This document shows, one piece after another, positions 10,497 through 22,429 of a stretch of 64,000 nt of DNA. Each line of letters begins with the position of its first letter. Position 1 is the first letter of the stretch. The stretch is from contig JAPJBO010000291.1 in assembly GCA_030068145.1 (NCBI GenBank), positions 62,001 to 126,000 on the forward strand, in the 5' to 3' direction. The notes under the pieces are model-generated. The model made no database searches and had not been told where the DNA came from. It worked only from the letters and a program-made list of their open reading frames with translations. The stretch is from Diplonema papillatum (lineage: Eukaryota; Euglenozoa; Diplonemea; Diplonemida; Diplonemidae). The translations under genes were made by a program, and so were the position numbers.

Positions 10497-10645
10497 GTCC
10501 CTATCTCTTGAAACTGCATCGAAGTGCCTGCCGCTGTTTATCACAGTGAATCACGGTCCACCACGGTCCATCAGGTCCATCACCAGTCCCTAGAGCTGCA
10601 TCGAATTGCCCGGTGCTGCATCCTTCGGTCTATCACGAGGGGATG
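10497..10645 (-). repeat. Dispersed repeat F, copy 1
   Basis: The minus strand carries the phrase of GATGGACC, GGTGGACCGTG, ACTGTGATAAAC, GCGGCAGGCACTTCGATGCA and AGAGATAGGGACGGACCGGC. Plus-strand copies lie at about 39955-40072 and 53560-53720. Internally it has repeated GGTCCA/TGGACC blocks. Confidence 0.6.
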
Positions 10646-11395
10646 GACCGGCTCAGCGATCTAACATACAGGGGGAAACGTGCTTTTTCGGCTACAAGGC
10701 CGGCAAGAACAACTGAACATCTGAGCGCTTCTGTCTCCCATTTCGTGACCACCTCCGAGCCGGCAACACACTCGCACACTTACGACGAGAGGCCGCGCCG
10801 AAAAAGAAAGACTACAGGTCTTCAGACATTCAGATCTTCGACAAGTCGTGCGAACAACGCAGTCGATTCTCTCGTGGGCGCGTGCATCCACCGACGGGCT
10901 CAACGAAAACCCTAGTTTCCCTTTCCACTTTGTCCTACTCTCGCGGTGTACGGTTTCAGGGGCCACGAAACCGCCCACCGAGAAAACTTCCTTCCGCAGA
11001 GAGGCGTCCCGGTAACCGGCATCGTGAAGCGTGACAGTTCTTCTTGCGATGACGTGCAAGACCCCGCAAGATCTGAACATCATGGCGGACGTGCAATCCC
11101 CGTGGGAAACAGAGCCTACCCTGAGCCCAAATCCTGGACGTGGTCTCAGGTGGCAAGTTTGCAAATGATTATGATCAGAAGGTCCTACTTGGGGCGGTTC
11201 AGTTTCCTCACACATTGCTTACGGCTACAAAAAAAAGTTACTCGACATCCACCTGAATCAGCACACCTCCCAACCCCGCAACTCCCGTGTTCATCAGAAA
11301 TTCGCACAATCCATGAATCATGATTAGCCTCCCTCGCACCAATACTCAATGAACGCCGTCACAGGCAACCGACTGAGCGAATATCGCCGGAAACC
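10646..11395. other. Intergenic, no gene seen
   Basis: Both strands have open frames of up to 184 codons but no domain, signal peptide or consistent exon structure. A segment near 11100-11220 (AGCCCAAATCCTGGACGTGG and TCCTACTTGGG) recurs near 50190-50280, so this is repeat-derived. Confidence 0.45.
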
Positions 11396-11480
11396 AGTGA
11401 TTTATATATGGGTCTGGGGCTCGGGGCCACCCCGACAGTGATTTATATATGGGTCTGGGGCTCGGGGCCACCCCGAGCGC
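11396..11480. repeat. 41-bp tandem repeat (two units)
   Basis: AGTGATTTATATATGGGTCT followed by GGGGCTCGGGGCCACCCCGA occurs twice head to tail, starting at 11396 and 11437. The units include a GGGGC/GCCCC inverted pair. Confidence 0.85.
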
Positions 11481-11694
11481 GAAAAAAAATTGAATTAATT
11501 TTGGGCTGGGGGTTGGGTTAGGGCGGGTCGCTACCAACCGGGATCAGCGGGATCAGCGGGGGTGAGCCACAGGGGAGGGACGAAGCCATGGCGAAGTCAT
11601 GGCGAAAGCCATGGCGAAGCCATGGGGGCAGGAAGGGGAAAGAGGAGGCAGGAGGGCCAGGGGCGGGAGGGCCAAAGGGGGTGGTGGGAGGCGA

Positions 11695-12411
11695 GACGTT
11701 GACTACCAGGTCTAATTAAAATTGGGATCGGAAATTGAACGTTGACTACCAATTCTAAATAAATTTGGGTCCAATTGAACATTGACTACCAATTCTAACT
11801 AGATTTGGGATCGGAAATTGGACGTTGACTACCAATTCTAATTAAATTTGGATTCAGAATTGAGCGTTGACTACTAATTCTAATTAAATTTGGGATCGGA
11901 AATTGGATGTTGACTACCAATTCTAATTAATTTTGGATCCGACAATAGACGTTCACTGCCACTTCTAATTAAATTTTGGATCCGACATTAGACGTTGACT
12001 ACCAATTCTATTTAAATTCAGAATCGGAAATTGGACGTTGACTACCAATTCTAATTCAATTTGGGATCCGAATTTGGACGTAGACTACCATTTCTAATTA
12101 AATTTGGGACGAAATTGGACGCTGACTACCAAGTCTAATTAAATTTGGCTACCGACCATTCTAATTAGATTTGGGATTTGGCATCAGACGTTGACTACCG
12201 ATTCTAATTGAATTTGGATCCGACATTAAACATTGACTACCAATTCTAATTAAATTCAGAATCTGAAATTGGACGTTGACTACCAATTCTAATTTAATTC
12301 AGGATCATATATTGGACGTTGAGTACCGATTCTAATTATATTTGGGGTTCGGCATCAGACGTTGACTACCGGTTCTAACTGAATTTGGCTTCAATACTAG
12401 AAGTTGACCGG
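11695..12411. repeat. ~42-bp satellite array (about 17 units)
   Basis: The phrase GACGTTGACTACCAATTCTA then ATTAAATTTGGGATC recurs every 41-44 bp with point variation. Units near 11949 and 12150 are the most diverged. A lone unit lies at about 12561. The array is AT-rich inside GC-richer DNA and shows no coding sense. It lies between CRP3 and CRP4 and accounts for much of the wider spacing of that pair. Confidence 0.85.
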
Positions 12412-13034
12412 TGCGGAAATTCTTCGCTGTACCGTACCGTGCGCTGGGGGGCGCTGCCCCCCAGACCCCCCTCTCTTACAAATTAGCTTAACCATTTCGT
12501 TTGATTCTTGTTCCAACACTGAGGTTGGGTGGGTGGGCTGGGCTGGCCTGGTAGTGCTTGCCTCTTGACTACTAATTCTAATTATTTTTGGATCCACCAC
12601 AGCACCCCGAGGGCGAAAAGGACTTTTCTGCAGAGGAGGAAAAGCTATATAAATCCCTGCCGGAAAACAAAAAATGGGGTGTTTTGTTTGAGGCACGCGT
12701 TGCCTCTCTGGCGCCCGTAAACTTTTTTGCATTACTGGCTGGTAATACTGCTCTTGAATTCGGCGTGCCGATCCTGCAATTTTCCCGAATCTTCTTGAGT
12801 AAAGGAGAAAACGAAAATACTGCAAGGGGCTGTCAAACAGACCCCCTTGCGGTTAGTACTTACTATCACTGGTTGTATTGCGAAGACTCAAAAGTCGCTG
12901 GCAGCAATGGTTGCTTGACATCGGTCGCTAGCAAACACCCAGGGAGGAAGATCGCCCTGCATAGGACTCGTACAAAGATCTGCATTTATCTTCTTCAAAC
13001 ACCTTCACACCTCAGCCAACTACTTCAAAAGAAA
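12412..13034. other. Spacer between satellite and CRP4
   Basis: The frame in front of CRP4 is open from 12588, but its content (low complexity, no conserved counterpart before other CRP genes) argues it is not translated. A TATATAAA-like run occurs near 12649. The last ~50 nt (CAGCCAACTACTTCAAA) match the CRP6 leader. Confidence 0.45.
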
Positions 13035-13682
13035 ATGAGATCTGTTGCCTGCGTGATGTTGCTGGTGTGCGTGCACGACGCGTCTGCACACTACGGATGG
13101 TTCGGAACGACGACAACAGGAAGCGGCTGCGGCGACCGCCCCACATGGCCGACGCCGCCCGCCACATCACCACCAGCTGTGCCACCACCAGTTGTGCCAC
13201 CACCAACTGTTCCTGTCCCACCACCTGGTGTCCCGCCCAGTGTTGTGCCACCCCCTGTATCAGGTGGAGACTGCCCGCCGTGGAGAGAGCACCCTGGATG
13301 TGGCAAGTGCTGGGCGACTACACTGGAAGCATCTTCTTGTGCCGGTGGTGGAGACAACACGCCTCCTCTCAACTGCGATGCGTTGACGCCGTTCCCGAAC
13401 TGCGGGAAGTGCTTCGCGACTCAGATGCAAGCAGACCAATGCGCGTGCCCGACGAACGCGCCTGTGTCTGCGTGCAATGCTTGCTTCGTTGATGAAGGCG
13501 AGGCCAACCACTGCGCTTCCGACGGCTGCCCGCCGAGCCAGATGTTCTTTGGATGCTCAGGTTGCCACGCAAGTGAGGAAGAATCTCTCACTTGTGGCGA
13601 CGTTGTTCTGTGCCCGATTGAACAGTTCATCGGATGCGGCCAGTGCTGGGCAACGTCGGCAGAAGCTACTGAATGCACGTAA
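13035..13682 (+). CDS. CRP4: most diverged secreted Pro/Cys-rich protein (215 aa)
   Basis: Met-Arg-Ser-type signal peptide (with VML and LVC variants), then HYGWFG, TTTTGSGCGDRP, a short Pro-rich linker and five four-cysteine modules. It departs from the others mainly at the C-terminus: the fifth module reads C-PIEQFIG-C-GQ-C-WATSAEATE-C and ends in Thr instead of Gly. The cysteine spacing is unchanged although the residues between differ, which suggests selection on the disulfide scaffold. I use the ATG at 13035 because it restores the family signal peptide. A 3' block homologous to the others, but more diverged, follows. Confidence 0.85.
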   Translation: MRSVACVMLLVCVHDASAHYGWFGTTTTGSGCGDRPTWPTPPATSPPAVPPPVVPPPTVPVPPPGVPPSVVPPPVSGGDCPPWREHPGCGKCWATTLEASSCAGGGDNTPPLNCDALTPFPNCGKCFATQMQADQCACPTNAPVSACNACFVDEGEANHCASDGCPPSQMFFGCSGCHASEEESLTCGDVVLCPIEQFIGCGQCWATSAEATECT

Positions 13683-14328
13683 ATCATGCGAATGATACCG
13701 CTTTGCCGCCCATCCGCGTCTCGTTTACTTTGATCGGACCACCTTCACTTGTGGACGGTAGCTGCAGACTGAATTGATTTGCCGCTCGCAGCAGATCACC
13801 TATAACAGCACTGAATTCGGCTCTCAAGATGGGATACTCTCTCCACACTATATATCTGTGTGCCTCGCCCATTCACACGATGCTCACCTTTCCGTCCTCT
13901 CCCTCTCGCCAGCATCGAAGACAGTGGCCGAACCACGATCTTCGTTCTTCCGTCCCACTTTCACCCATTCGAACTCTCGAGTGGCGTCTTAGCTGGGAAA
14001 TGCTCATTTTCGGACGTTTTCTTTCGCTTCGCGTTCCATCGAAACCCATGCAAGTGCCGTCACGTGTGATTCAACGGTTCCGAAGGGACTGGTCCTGAGA
14101 GGCCTTGGTGTGACCGCGATTATAAGTTGAACCCCTAGTTTGGGAACATCAAGGTCAGTGCTGCGGGTATTTTATTGCGACATTATGCGCGCCATTCCCT
14201 TCCCATGCGTGGCTCCACTTTAGCGGCCACAACACAACTGATGAGCACCACCGCAAGCACCTCAAATGCACGACGACTAGGATTTACCGACACACACGTC
14301 TTGCGATACCAGAGAGAAATACAAAGAT
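13683..14328. other. CRP4 3' block and spacer
   Basis: About 13700-14040 is a diverged version of the CRP 3' block (ACCACCTTCACTTGTGGACG and TTGCCGCTCGCAGCAGATCA are recognisable). The remainder, to the start of the next gene, shows no coding sense. Confidence 0.55.
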
Positions 14329-17300
14329 ATGCCGTCTTCGCCAAAGTACGCATCGCCTCCTGACCCCACTGTACAACAGGTAGCCGCCAACGGGAACCCT
14401 GCTGAGGACATCGGCGTGCAGTCTCTGCTGATGCAGAACTTCACCTCCCCGTCGCAGAAAATCGCAAACATCAAATCGGTGAGTACGTTTTACCACGTAC
14501 CGGACGGCAAGTCTGCCCCTGAGCCGCACACTTTCGTGAGCAACCGGAGCGACAATTCGGACAGCAACAACAAGTTCTTCCACCTGGCGCCGTACCAGTA
14601 CAGTCTGACGGGGTGGGCGAGCACCGAGCTGGCACTTCCCAGCGGAGCGTGGCCGAGGTCCATTGTCGGCGGGACCGGACCGAACAACTCCCTAGTTGTG
14701 TTTGTCCTCTCGAGAACGAAGAACGAGGTCTGGTATTACATGCGTCTCCGTCGGTCTCTTTCTCAATATCTGTTTACGAATAAAGGTGCGGCCTGTGGCG
14801 CTCTTGTGTACACGAGATCTTTTAGTGATCTTGGTTGTTGTGGAAACAAAAATAATGCGCATTGATTGTGGAACACAGAAAAACGTAGAGGACAACATAA
14901 GGGCTTAGAGGACAGCATATAGGCTGCATAGCTGTAGAGGACAACAGAAGGGCTGCATAGCTGTAGAGGACAACATATAGGCTGCATAGCTGTAGAGGAC
15001 AACATATAGGCTGCACAGCTGTAGAGGACAACATACGGGCTGCATAGCTGTAGCGGACAACATATGGGCTGCATAGCTGTAGAGGACAACATAAGGGCTG
15101 CATGGGTGTTATTTCAACTCAACTCAGCACAACTCAACACAGGTGTTCTACCAGACCGCGCAGCCGGACACCACTGCGGCCGACCCGAAGAGGCCTGTGT
15201 TCACCTCCGACGCCTGGATTTCCCTTGGAACGTGGTACGATGCATCGCTCAACTGGGGACAGCTCTCGTACAGCCCCGAGCAGAAGCTGTACGCGATGTT
15301 CGACAAGAAGAGCAGCTCTGCGGACCAGGTGGTTGAGATTAAATGGCAGAATTCGGGCCACGAGTGGAAACCCCTCAACCTGCAGAAGCACGGGAACCTG
15401 TACAGCATCTCCGCCGTATGTGTCTGGGTCGGGGAGTTCAACGATGGCAAGTACACACCGACCTTCTACGACCGTAAAGACAACCACTGGGACGCTGCCA
15501 GCGCGACTAAAAAGTATCACGACATAAAGATCGAGCGTTCGTACCTCTACGCTAAGCCGAAAGACTCAAGCGCGAGGGTGTACGGGCTTGGGAGTGACAA
15601 CGTCCTGCGGTATTACAACCGAGACAGCAGACTCCACGATCCGATCTCGGTTGTAGAGGAGGTGCTTGACTTCACTGTCGTGGCGCACAAGGACCCTGAC
15701 ACGGAGCTGGTCATGGTGATCAAGACGGACAATACGTTGTGGGAGGTCACGTACCGCAAGAGCACCCAGAGCTTCACACCTCCCTTCCAAGCAGGCTCGA
15801 AGGCGACGTTGATCGATGGGGCCACCATGCTGCAGGGGGAACCGCACTCCGCGATGATGTACGTGTCGACGGCGTCGGACCTGATGGAGCTTAACCCCAC
15901 AAGCACGTCGTCGTACCAGCGCACGCACGTAGTGCTGGACAGCCCGATCCCAACCAATAACGCACCGAAGGCTACGAAGGTGAGTGCGGGGATGCACAAG
16001 GGGGAGCCGATGGTCGTGACTTTGGACACGAACAGCAACTTGCACGTCGCCACTGCAATCGACACCACTGGGCTGTGGACGACGGCGTACCAGGACCAGA
16101 CGCTATTGCTTCCGAACAAGAAGAGTATCAAACAGTTCACGAACGTCACAGGTACAGATGGGCGGATGCTGATTTTCGCCGAGGACTCCAACAAACATGT
16201 GTGGAGGTGGACTGGTGGGGTGACCGGGTGGGTGGAAATTGACAAATTCCCCTCCAGCAATCACCGCATCCTGAGCGCAGGCCTGATTGACGGCGAAACC
16301 GTGTGTCTGGCTTCGTACACCGACTCCACGTCAGGCAAGACATCTGTGTGGCGTCTTCCTGTCAATGGCACTGAGACGGAGTGGAAGTGCATATCAGAGG
16401 GCTACTACAAGAGGATCTACGACCTGTCCTTTGGGTGGAGCGCGACCGAGGCAGAGCAGGGGTACTACGTGGCGGAGACCGACGCCAGTGACAAGGACCG
16501 TTCGATTCGCTTCCATCGCATCACGTCCTCCGGACAGCAGGCCAGTCTTGGGAAGCAGCAGAGTGACATCTGGTCAAGGGTGTTCGGGTTCAACACAAAA
16601 CACACCGACTGCTTCGCCATCAAGGATTCCGACAAGTCCCTGTGGTACTTGAGCACCGAGCACAGTGACTACCAAGTGTCGAGCAAGGCAACTTCAAACG
16701 TCACGACCATGGTGCACGATGACAGGGTTTACCTGTACGCCATGGGGACAGACAACAAGTTGCGCAGGTCGTACATGAAGTACGAAGATAATGGGAACCG
16801 ACCGTCGTTCCATGGAAGCATGTCGATCGTTGCAACCGGTATTAAGGACGCAGTCGCGTTCGACTGGGACTCACCGATGTACGGGTGGTGCACAAGCGGC
16901 TACGCCGTGAAGCTGCTGCAAGACAAGCTCTCTTCGTCATACAAGCCGGATCACGTCCACGTCACAGCGAAATCGGACTCGGAGGCCTCTGAGTTCAAAT
17001 CGTGGGAGACCACGATCAAGACCGTCGATCGGAACGGCAACGGCGTGCCGAATGTGCAGATCAGGTTCAAGCCGCTCGAAGACGACGTGCAGGTCGTGGT
17101 GAATGGCAAGGCGCTGTCACTCAACCAGGACGACCCTGAAATGATCGCGACGAGCAACGGGAGGGGGGTGGTCACGTTCACCACCATCGCCACGTCGCTG
17201 CATGCGCCGGCTTGGCTGGTACAGCTCATTAACGAGAAAAACAAGGGGGGCGTAGTGCACGTCGTGGAGCCCAACAGGGAGGAGCAGCTGTTCCTCTCCG

Positions 17301-20300
17301 TAGTGACGAAGGACCAGCTGGACTCGGCCAAGAAGCGCGATGGAGACGGAGAGAAGCTCTTCCCTGACGGGGTGTCATCGGACTTCGTTGACTCCGTCAA
17401 CAGCACTGCCGCCATGGCTGCGCAGGGGGACGCGACGCCCGGGGTGGCGCCCAACTTCATGGCCGCGCGGTACAACCACACCTCGACCCTGTGCACCGCT
17501 ATGATGCCCGAGGACGTAAAGCGCTTCCGTACCATCGACCCCACGAAGGTGAAGAACAAAAACTTCCACATCCGGTTCGAGCCGGACGCGAAGGGGAACC
17601 GACACTGCACCTTCCGCAAGGGCACATCAGACGAGGCGAAGCTGTGGACTGACGGAGTTCGCACCACCGCTGCGGCGGATGCTGCCATTCAGTACGACGG
17701 GCTGCTTGCTGACTTTCTGATGACCATCAACGAGGGCTATGGCATTTTAGATCCTGACTCTGACTCTTTGATTGTGACCGACTCAGCGTACCTGCAGGAC
17801 ATGGTGGTGCGGGAGGAGATGAGGGAGGTCCAAGGGGGCGACGGGAAGGGACCTCGATTCATTCCTGTTCTGGTCATCATAGCTGTGGCTATTGTGGGTG
17901 CGGCGGTTTACAAGTACGAGGGAGACATCGAAAGCCCTGAGGATGTGATGCTTGCGGTGCAGGCGTTGTTCTCGTCTAGCAAGAAGTCCTTTGAGGACGT
18001 TTACGAGTGGCTCGGCTCGTTCTTCAACTGGAAGGACATCATGAACATGCAGAAGCTGCTCGAAGCGGGCGCCTCAAAGATGGGCGACCGTCTCGAGGAT
18101 ACCATGCAGGACGCATCTGATTTCATGTTAGGGACAGGCGGGCCTGCTTCGCAAGGCCAGGGCCTCGTGGACAACCCCCCTGACGGACCGAAGTCGGGGA
18201 AGACAGGCGACGACGAGATGGATGAGTTCAACACCGAACTTGACGAGGTACGCACCTTCTTTCAACTGACACTTGCCACTCCTACCACATCCAAGTAGGG
18301 GGACGACATCGTCCCCAACTGTAGACCCTATGTCAAACACCCACCCTGCATCAAACACCCCAAGCTTTTTTTTGGGATGGAAAGAGCTATCTCTAGCGAT
18401 TATGGGCACAATCAGCTCGCGTGGCGACCAAGTCTGGCGTGCAGATGCGGTTTTGAGGCTGTTTCAAAAACCCAAAAAAAAAAAAAAAAGTAACGATTTC
18501 CGGCAGGAATCGAACCACCGACCCTCAAACCCCTGTGTGGGTGTGGTAACCTCTGGACCATGGGCTAAAAAAATGGCGGAGAAATTTTTTTGTTCACTAC
18601 CGAGTGCAAATTTTGGACTCATTTTGTGTCCTTCGCAAACCGGGCGAAAGAAGCTCCCAGAGGGCAGAAATACCGTCCTGGGACGCTGAAAACGTACTCA
18701 AATGCCGTTACTGTGGCGTGACAACCACAAGGTCCGGCAACCCGTTCGCTAACCAGCTTGGGGTGGGAGTGCACGAAAGGACCTGTGAAAGGAATTCGGA
18801 AGGGCTGCAAAGCCCAAGCCCGGCCCGAAATTAGCCCAGCATTACCTGGCGCGCCTGACCCAGCGAGCTACGAGGGTCGAAAAAGTATCACCTACCCCAC
18901 TTCCCCATTTCTTTTTAACAACCTTTCTCCTTTCCTACTTACTTTGATCATAGGTGTCACGGCAAGTTTTGGCAGCCGCTGCTTAACAGTGCATGTTAAT
19001 CCGTGTGGTTCGTGTACTTAAAAGAACTCAATGCTTAACAAAATTTGACGTGGGCGGCTTTAGATTTCCATCTGAATGACACCTCAACACAAAACAAGTT
19101 GTTGACAACGAACAAGTAAAAGAATAAGCCAAAACTACGAACTTCTTTGATGAAGATGTTGTGATGCAAAATAAGCAAAAAGGTAAAAAGGGGGAAGCGA
19201 AAGAAGAACCGGAAGAATTGGCTGTTTTAGTCCGCTGGATTGGACCGGCCAGCAGTTCCAGAAGGTGCGAACGGACAGCCGTCAGGTGAATGCGCCCGAT
19301 CAACGGCTGCAAAGGTAGGGTGAGCGGCGTCCGATGCATCGGAACTACAGTTCCGCGTAATATTGTACAGCGCGCATTCGTGTACACCAAAAGCCGGGAT
19401 AAGGTCCAAGTTGTGGCCCCATGTTGTGGGACCAAGTTGTGGGACCGAGTTGTGCGTCCGGGTTTTGAGTCCAAGTTTTGTCAGGTTGGGGCTGTTTTCA
19501 CCGCCAAACTCCGGTAACCCAATCCAGGGCCGTGACTGTGGGCCCCGGGCAACATTATCATCATGGCATCAAAAATAGGCCTCAAAGGGGTAGAACTGGT
19601 TTTACGACATCTCAGGGGTAGAATTGGCTTCACGACATCTTGAGGGGTAGAACTGGTTTTACGACATCTTGAGGTGGCGAAGTAGACTTTTTCTCAAGAA
19701 GAGAGGTAGGGCAGGCAGGCTACCTGAGCAGGTATAATTAAGTGCTGCCCTGGCACGACAACACTGCCTTACTGGTGAACACCTTTAACTCAGCACCTTT
19801 CAAACACCCTTCTTTTGTAGGCGGAGTAAGTAGAAGGTTAGTGTTGAAGTACAACAGGAGCAGCATGCTTCGAGTGTTGCAGCAACTGAACTCAACTCAA
19901 CAGGTGGGCACCAATGGGCGATCTGGCCAATCGGAGACGAAGAGCGTTCCCGGAGACGACCCTAGAGGGAACTGGCTGCTGGACAAGGTGCAGTCGGTTC
20001 TTGGCGTGCTTAACCTCGAGTCCATTCTAGACTTCGGGGAGGACCTGTGGAACCTGATCCGGTCGATCATGGACGGCATGGAGAACGTGCTGAAGACGAT
20101 AGGGGAGAGTGCGATGAATGCCATTATGGACCTCGGAAACATTCTGACAGAGAAGGGGACGGCGGTGTCGATGGACGACCTGATAACGCCGCTGCAGACG
20201 ATGATGGCCGCCAACATGAATGTGGCGACTGACTCGTTCAAAACCATGCAGAAAAATGTTGCGAAGCTGGTTTCAGGTGTTATCGGTATTTTGGACAGGA

Positions 20301-21337
20301 AGCTCCCTGAGATCCCATTCTTGTCGGCCCTGTGGCGCACCATCTCAGGGAAAAACACGTTGAGTCTGCTCAAGCTGTTCACACTGATCCCCGCCATCCC
20401 AGCCACACTGGCCTACAAGCTGCACACATTGACTGACACACTGAACAAAAAAAATAAGCCATATGCGATGGTGGTTGACAGCGTTGACAGTAGCGACCCT
20501 ATGTCTGTGAAGTACCAGATGACTATCAACGATGCAATGGGGCTGGGGTGGAAGGGTGCCCAGAAGAAAAGCGTGGTCCGCGGGGACGAGAAGTTCGAGT
20601 GCCCTGCTGAACCGAGCAGGCATGAGCAAAACCTCAGTTTCGGGTTTGGGATCACCTACTCTTTCTGTTATTACGTGCTCTCTGCCAATGCTCTTCCCTT
20701 CGTTGCAAAGATCTCGGATAGGCCCGGGTTGTGTTCGGTCAATGGGCTGGTCACCTTTGTGGCCAACATCGTCGCCCAGGTCGTGAGCGCCCCGGCCTGG
20801 TTCATCTCGGGCAGCCACAACGAAATGCAGAGTTGGGAGACCTTCATCTGGTCGTGGCAGTGTGTCTTCAATGCCACGGACCTGCTGAAGGTACTAGCAT
20901 GGTGGATCGACCTGAAGAGAGGTATTGACCCAGTTGTCACCCCGGCCAGAGAAAAAGAAACTGAAAGAAGACTGAACGTCTTTACAACAATATGGGGTGC
21001 GGCCCATGTCGCGTGGTTTATTCCCCTGTCAAAAGTTGAGAAAGAGGCGCTTAACCTACTTGACAAAAACTCTAAAAATTGTGGCGGAGTTAACACGTCG
21101 ATGTGGGCTACGTTTGGGTTGAAAATCGGCCAGAACTTCACCACGGCCATTGGGGAGGTCCTCGATTTCCCCGTGTTTTGGGAACAGAACAAAATTCCAC
21201 CTACGCTGTATGCCACGACCGCCCAGAACGTCGTAGGCTTCTTTCTTCCCGCCACGTTGCAGCTGATCCGTGCCATTGTGGACCGCGAGAAAAGCGCAAT
21301 TGGTACGAATGCACCGATCCACGACGTGGCGACCTGA
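14329..21337 (+). CDS. Large beta-propeller / Ig-like / membrane protein, 3 exons (~1,645 aa)
   Basis: Exons: 14329-14727, 15143-18247 and 19904-21337 (stop TGA). Both junctions are phase 0 and read GAG|GTG after splicing; acceptors end CAACACAG and CAACAG. The intron-1 donor (GAG|GTCTGG) is weak. Residues ~60-700 hold repeated WYY/VWRW-type blades of about 45-50 residues, as in fucose-lectin or tectonin-like propellers. Near 745-830 is an Ig-like (Big-1-like) fold with DRNGNGVPNVQIRF and NGRGVVTF. A transmembrane helix lies near 1040-1060, then an amphipathic segment with FNWKDI. Exon 3 is helical with several hydrophobic stretches. There is no N-terminal signal peptide. The order resembles large uncharacterised proteins I recall from fungi and some bacteria; I cannot name the family. 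It may bind carbohydrate at a membrane. Confidence 0.7.
14886..15104. repeat. ~30-bp minisatellite inside intron 1
   Basis: AGGCTGCATAGCTGTAGAGG followed by ACAACATA repeats about seven times at a 29-30 bp period, with single-base variants. It fills more than half of the 415-bp intron 1 of the propeller gene. Confidence 0.85.
18491..18567 (-). repeat. tRNA-like sequence (SINE head relic) in intron 2
   Basis: The minus strand reads CATGGTCCAGAGGTTACCAC (A-box-like) and then GTCGGTGGTTCGATTCCTGC (B-box and T-arm) at tRNA-like spacing. An A-tract in plus orientation lies beside it. The acceptor ends do not pair, so this is not a functional tRNA gene; a tRNA-derived SINE is more likely. It lies in the 1,656-bp intron 2. 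Confidence 0.45.
18953..19083. mobile_element. MITE-like element, copy 2
   Basis: Begins GGTGTCACGGCAAG and ends TCTGAATGACACC; the ends are inverted (GGTGTCA/TGACACC). It closely matches 34603-34807, including ACGTGGGCGGCTTTAGAT near the right end. It lies in intron 2 of the propeller gene. Confidence 0.6.
19586..19676. repeat. ~32-bp tandem repeat (three units)
   Basis: GGGGTAGAACTGGTTTTACG followed by ACATCTTGA is repeated three times with small changes, in intron 2 of the propeller gene. Confidence 0.8.
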
Positions 21338-21920
21338 TTGCACGTTCTTGTGGCAGGAAGATTATTTCGGAGATCTGCCGACGATACTGCATTAAAACAC
21401 TGAAGTATGTAACAGGAAGGCAAGAGCCGCCTCGTACAACCTCAACACATGCGCTTCGAAATGGCTGTAACCCTCGACACACTGCTGTTCTTGCTGGCGG
21501 TGCTGGCGCTGTACGCGCGGGAGGGCTGGCTCGGGTCTCTGCACGCCCAAACACTCCGAAACACATACACGGGGTGTGAGCCCTTTTCTTTGTCTGTATC
21601 AAAAAGTGTCGGGTGCCAGTGTGCTGTGCTAAATCACGTACACCATCGGTTTCACACGTACACACAAACAAAGGCCCGACACACAAAGGCTAATATTCTT
21701 TTGTTCGCAGTGACGAAGACCAAGCAGGGTCAACCTGTGGCGCCTTGATCAGAGGAACAAAGGTTACTCAAATCGAGGCAGCTGACGCTCCCACAGAGAG
21801 CGGCCCTTTTCTTTTCTGGCCACGGCTCGCTCCGCGCCCACGGCGCAACGACTTGCGCCCGCCGTAGTAGTACGGGATAGTAGTGGGGCGACCGGAGAGA
21901 TGGTCCCTGCACTCTAACTC

Positions 21921-21952
<32 letters not shown>
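21921..21952. repeat. (CT)n microsatellite
   Basis: About 16 CT units preceded by GAGAGATGGTCCCTGCACTC. That phrase also precedes CT-rich runs near 27080, 43960 and, in shortened form, 55180, so the CT run is the end of a dispersed repeat. Confidence 0.85.
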
Positions 21953-21955
<3 letters not shown>

Positions 21956-22194
21956 CTTGGTAAGGTCCAACACACTAAGACTAGTTTTCTTTTGTTCACA
22001 GTGATGGTGCGTTTGTCGTCTTCACTCGCCCTTACTCGCCCTCACTCGCCTCAGCACCATGGAGGGTCAAAGTTTTGTGCCTTTTCCAGGTGCGGGGGTT
22101 AGCCCCAAAAATCAGGACCGCCAATGAAAACCCCCATTTTGGTGAAAGGCAGCAGAGAACCGCACCGCTAAGCGTGAGGGGGGTCGACACAGCG

Positions 22195-22224
22195 TCTTCT
22201 CGATGGCGAACGCCATCGAGAAGA
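22195..22224. repeat. Perfect 14-bp hairpin, 2-nt loop
   Basis: The left arm TCTTCTCGATGGCG (22195-22208) and right arm CGCCATCGAGAAGA (22211-22224) are exact reverse complements around AA. No gene or element edge was recognised beside it. Confidence 0.85.
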
Positions 22225-22429
22225 TAGCCGCGCCACCATGGATCCGCGGACATTGGCAGCCGACTGTTTCTGCGGATGCATGGTGGTGACACTTTTGCCG
22301 CCGACGACGACAACGACGCCGACGATGACTACCTGGAAGCTCCCCACATGTGCATTGCGCGAGGGCAGACCTTCACCAGGCAGTATTCTGTCCAAAACAT
22401 AGCAAACTACGACTTTCTCACCCCTCCCG

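Noticed and set aside
12588-13034. N-terminal extension of CRP4 in the same frame
   Set aside because: The signal peptide must be N-terminal, and the other family members have unrelated upstream sequence.
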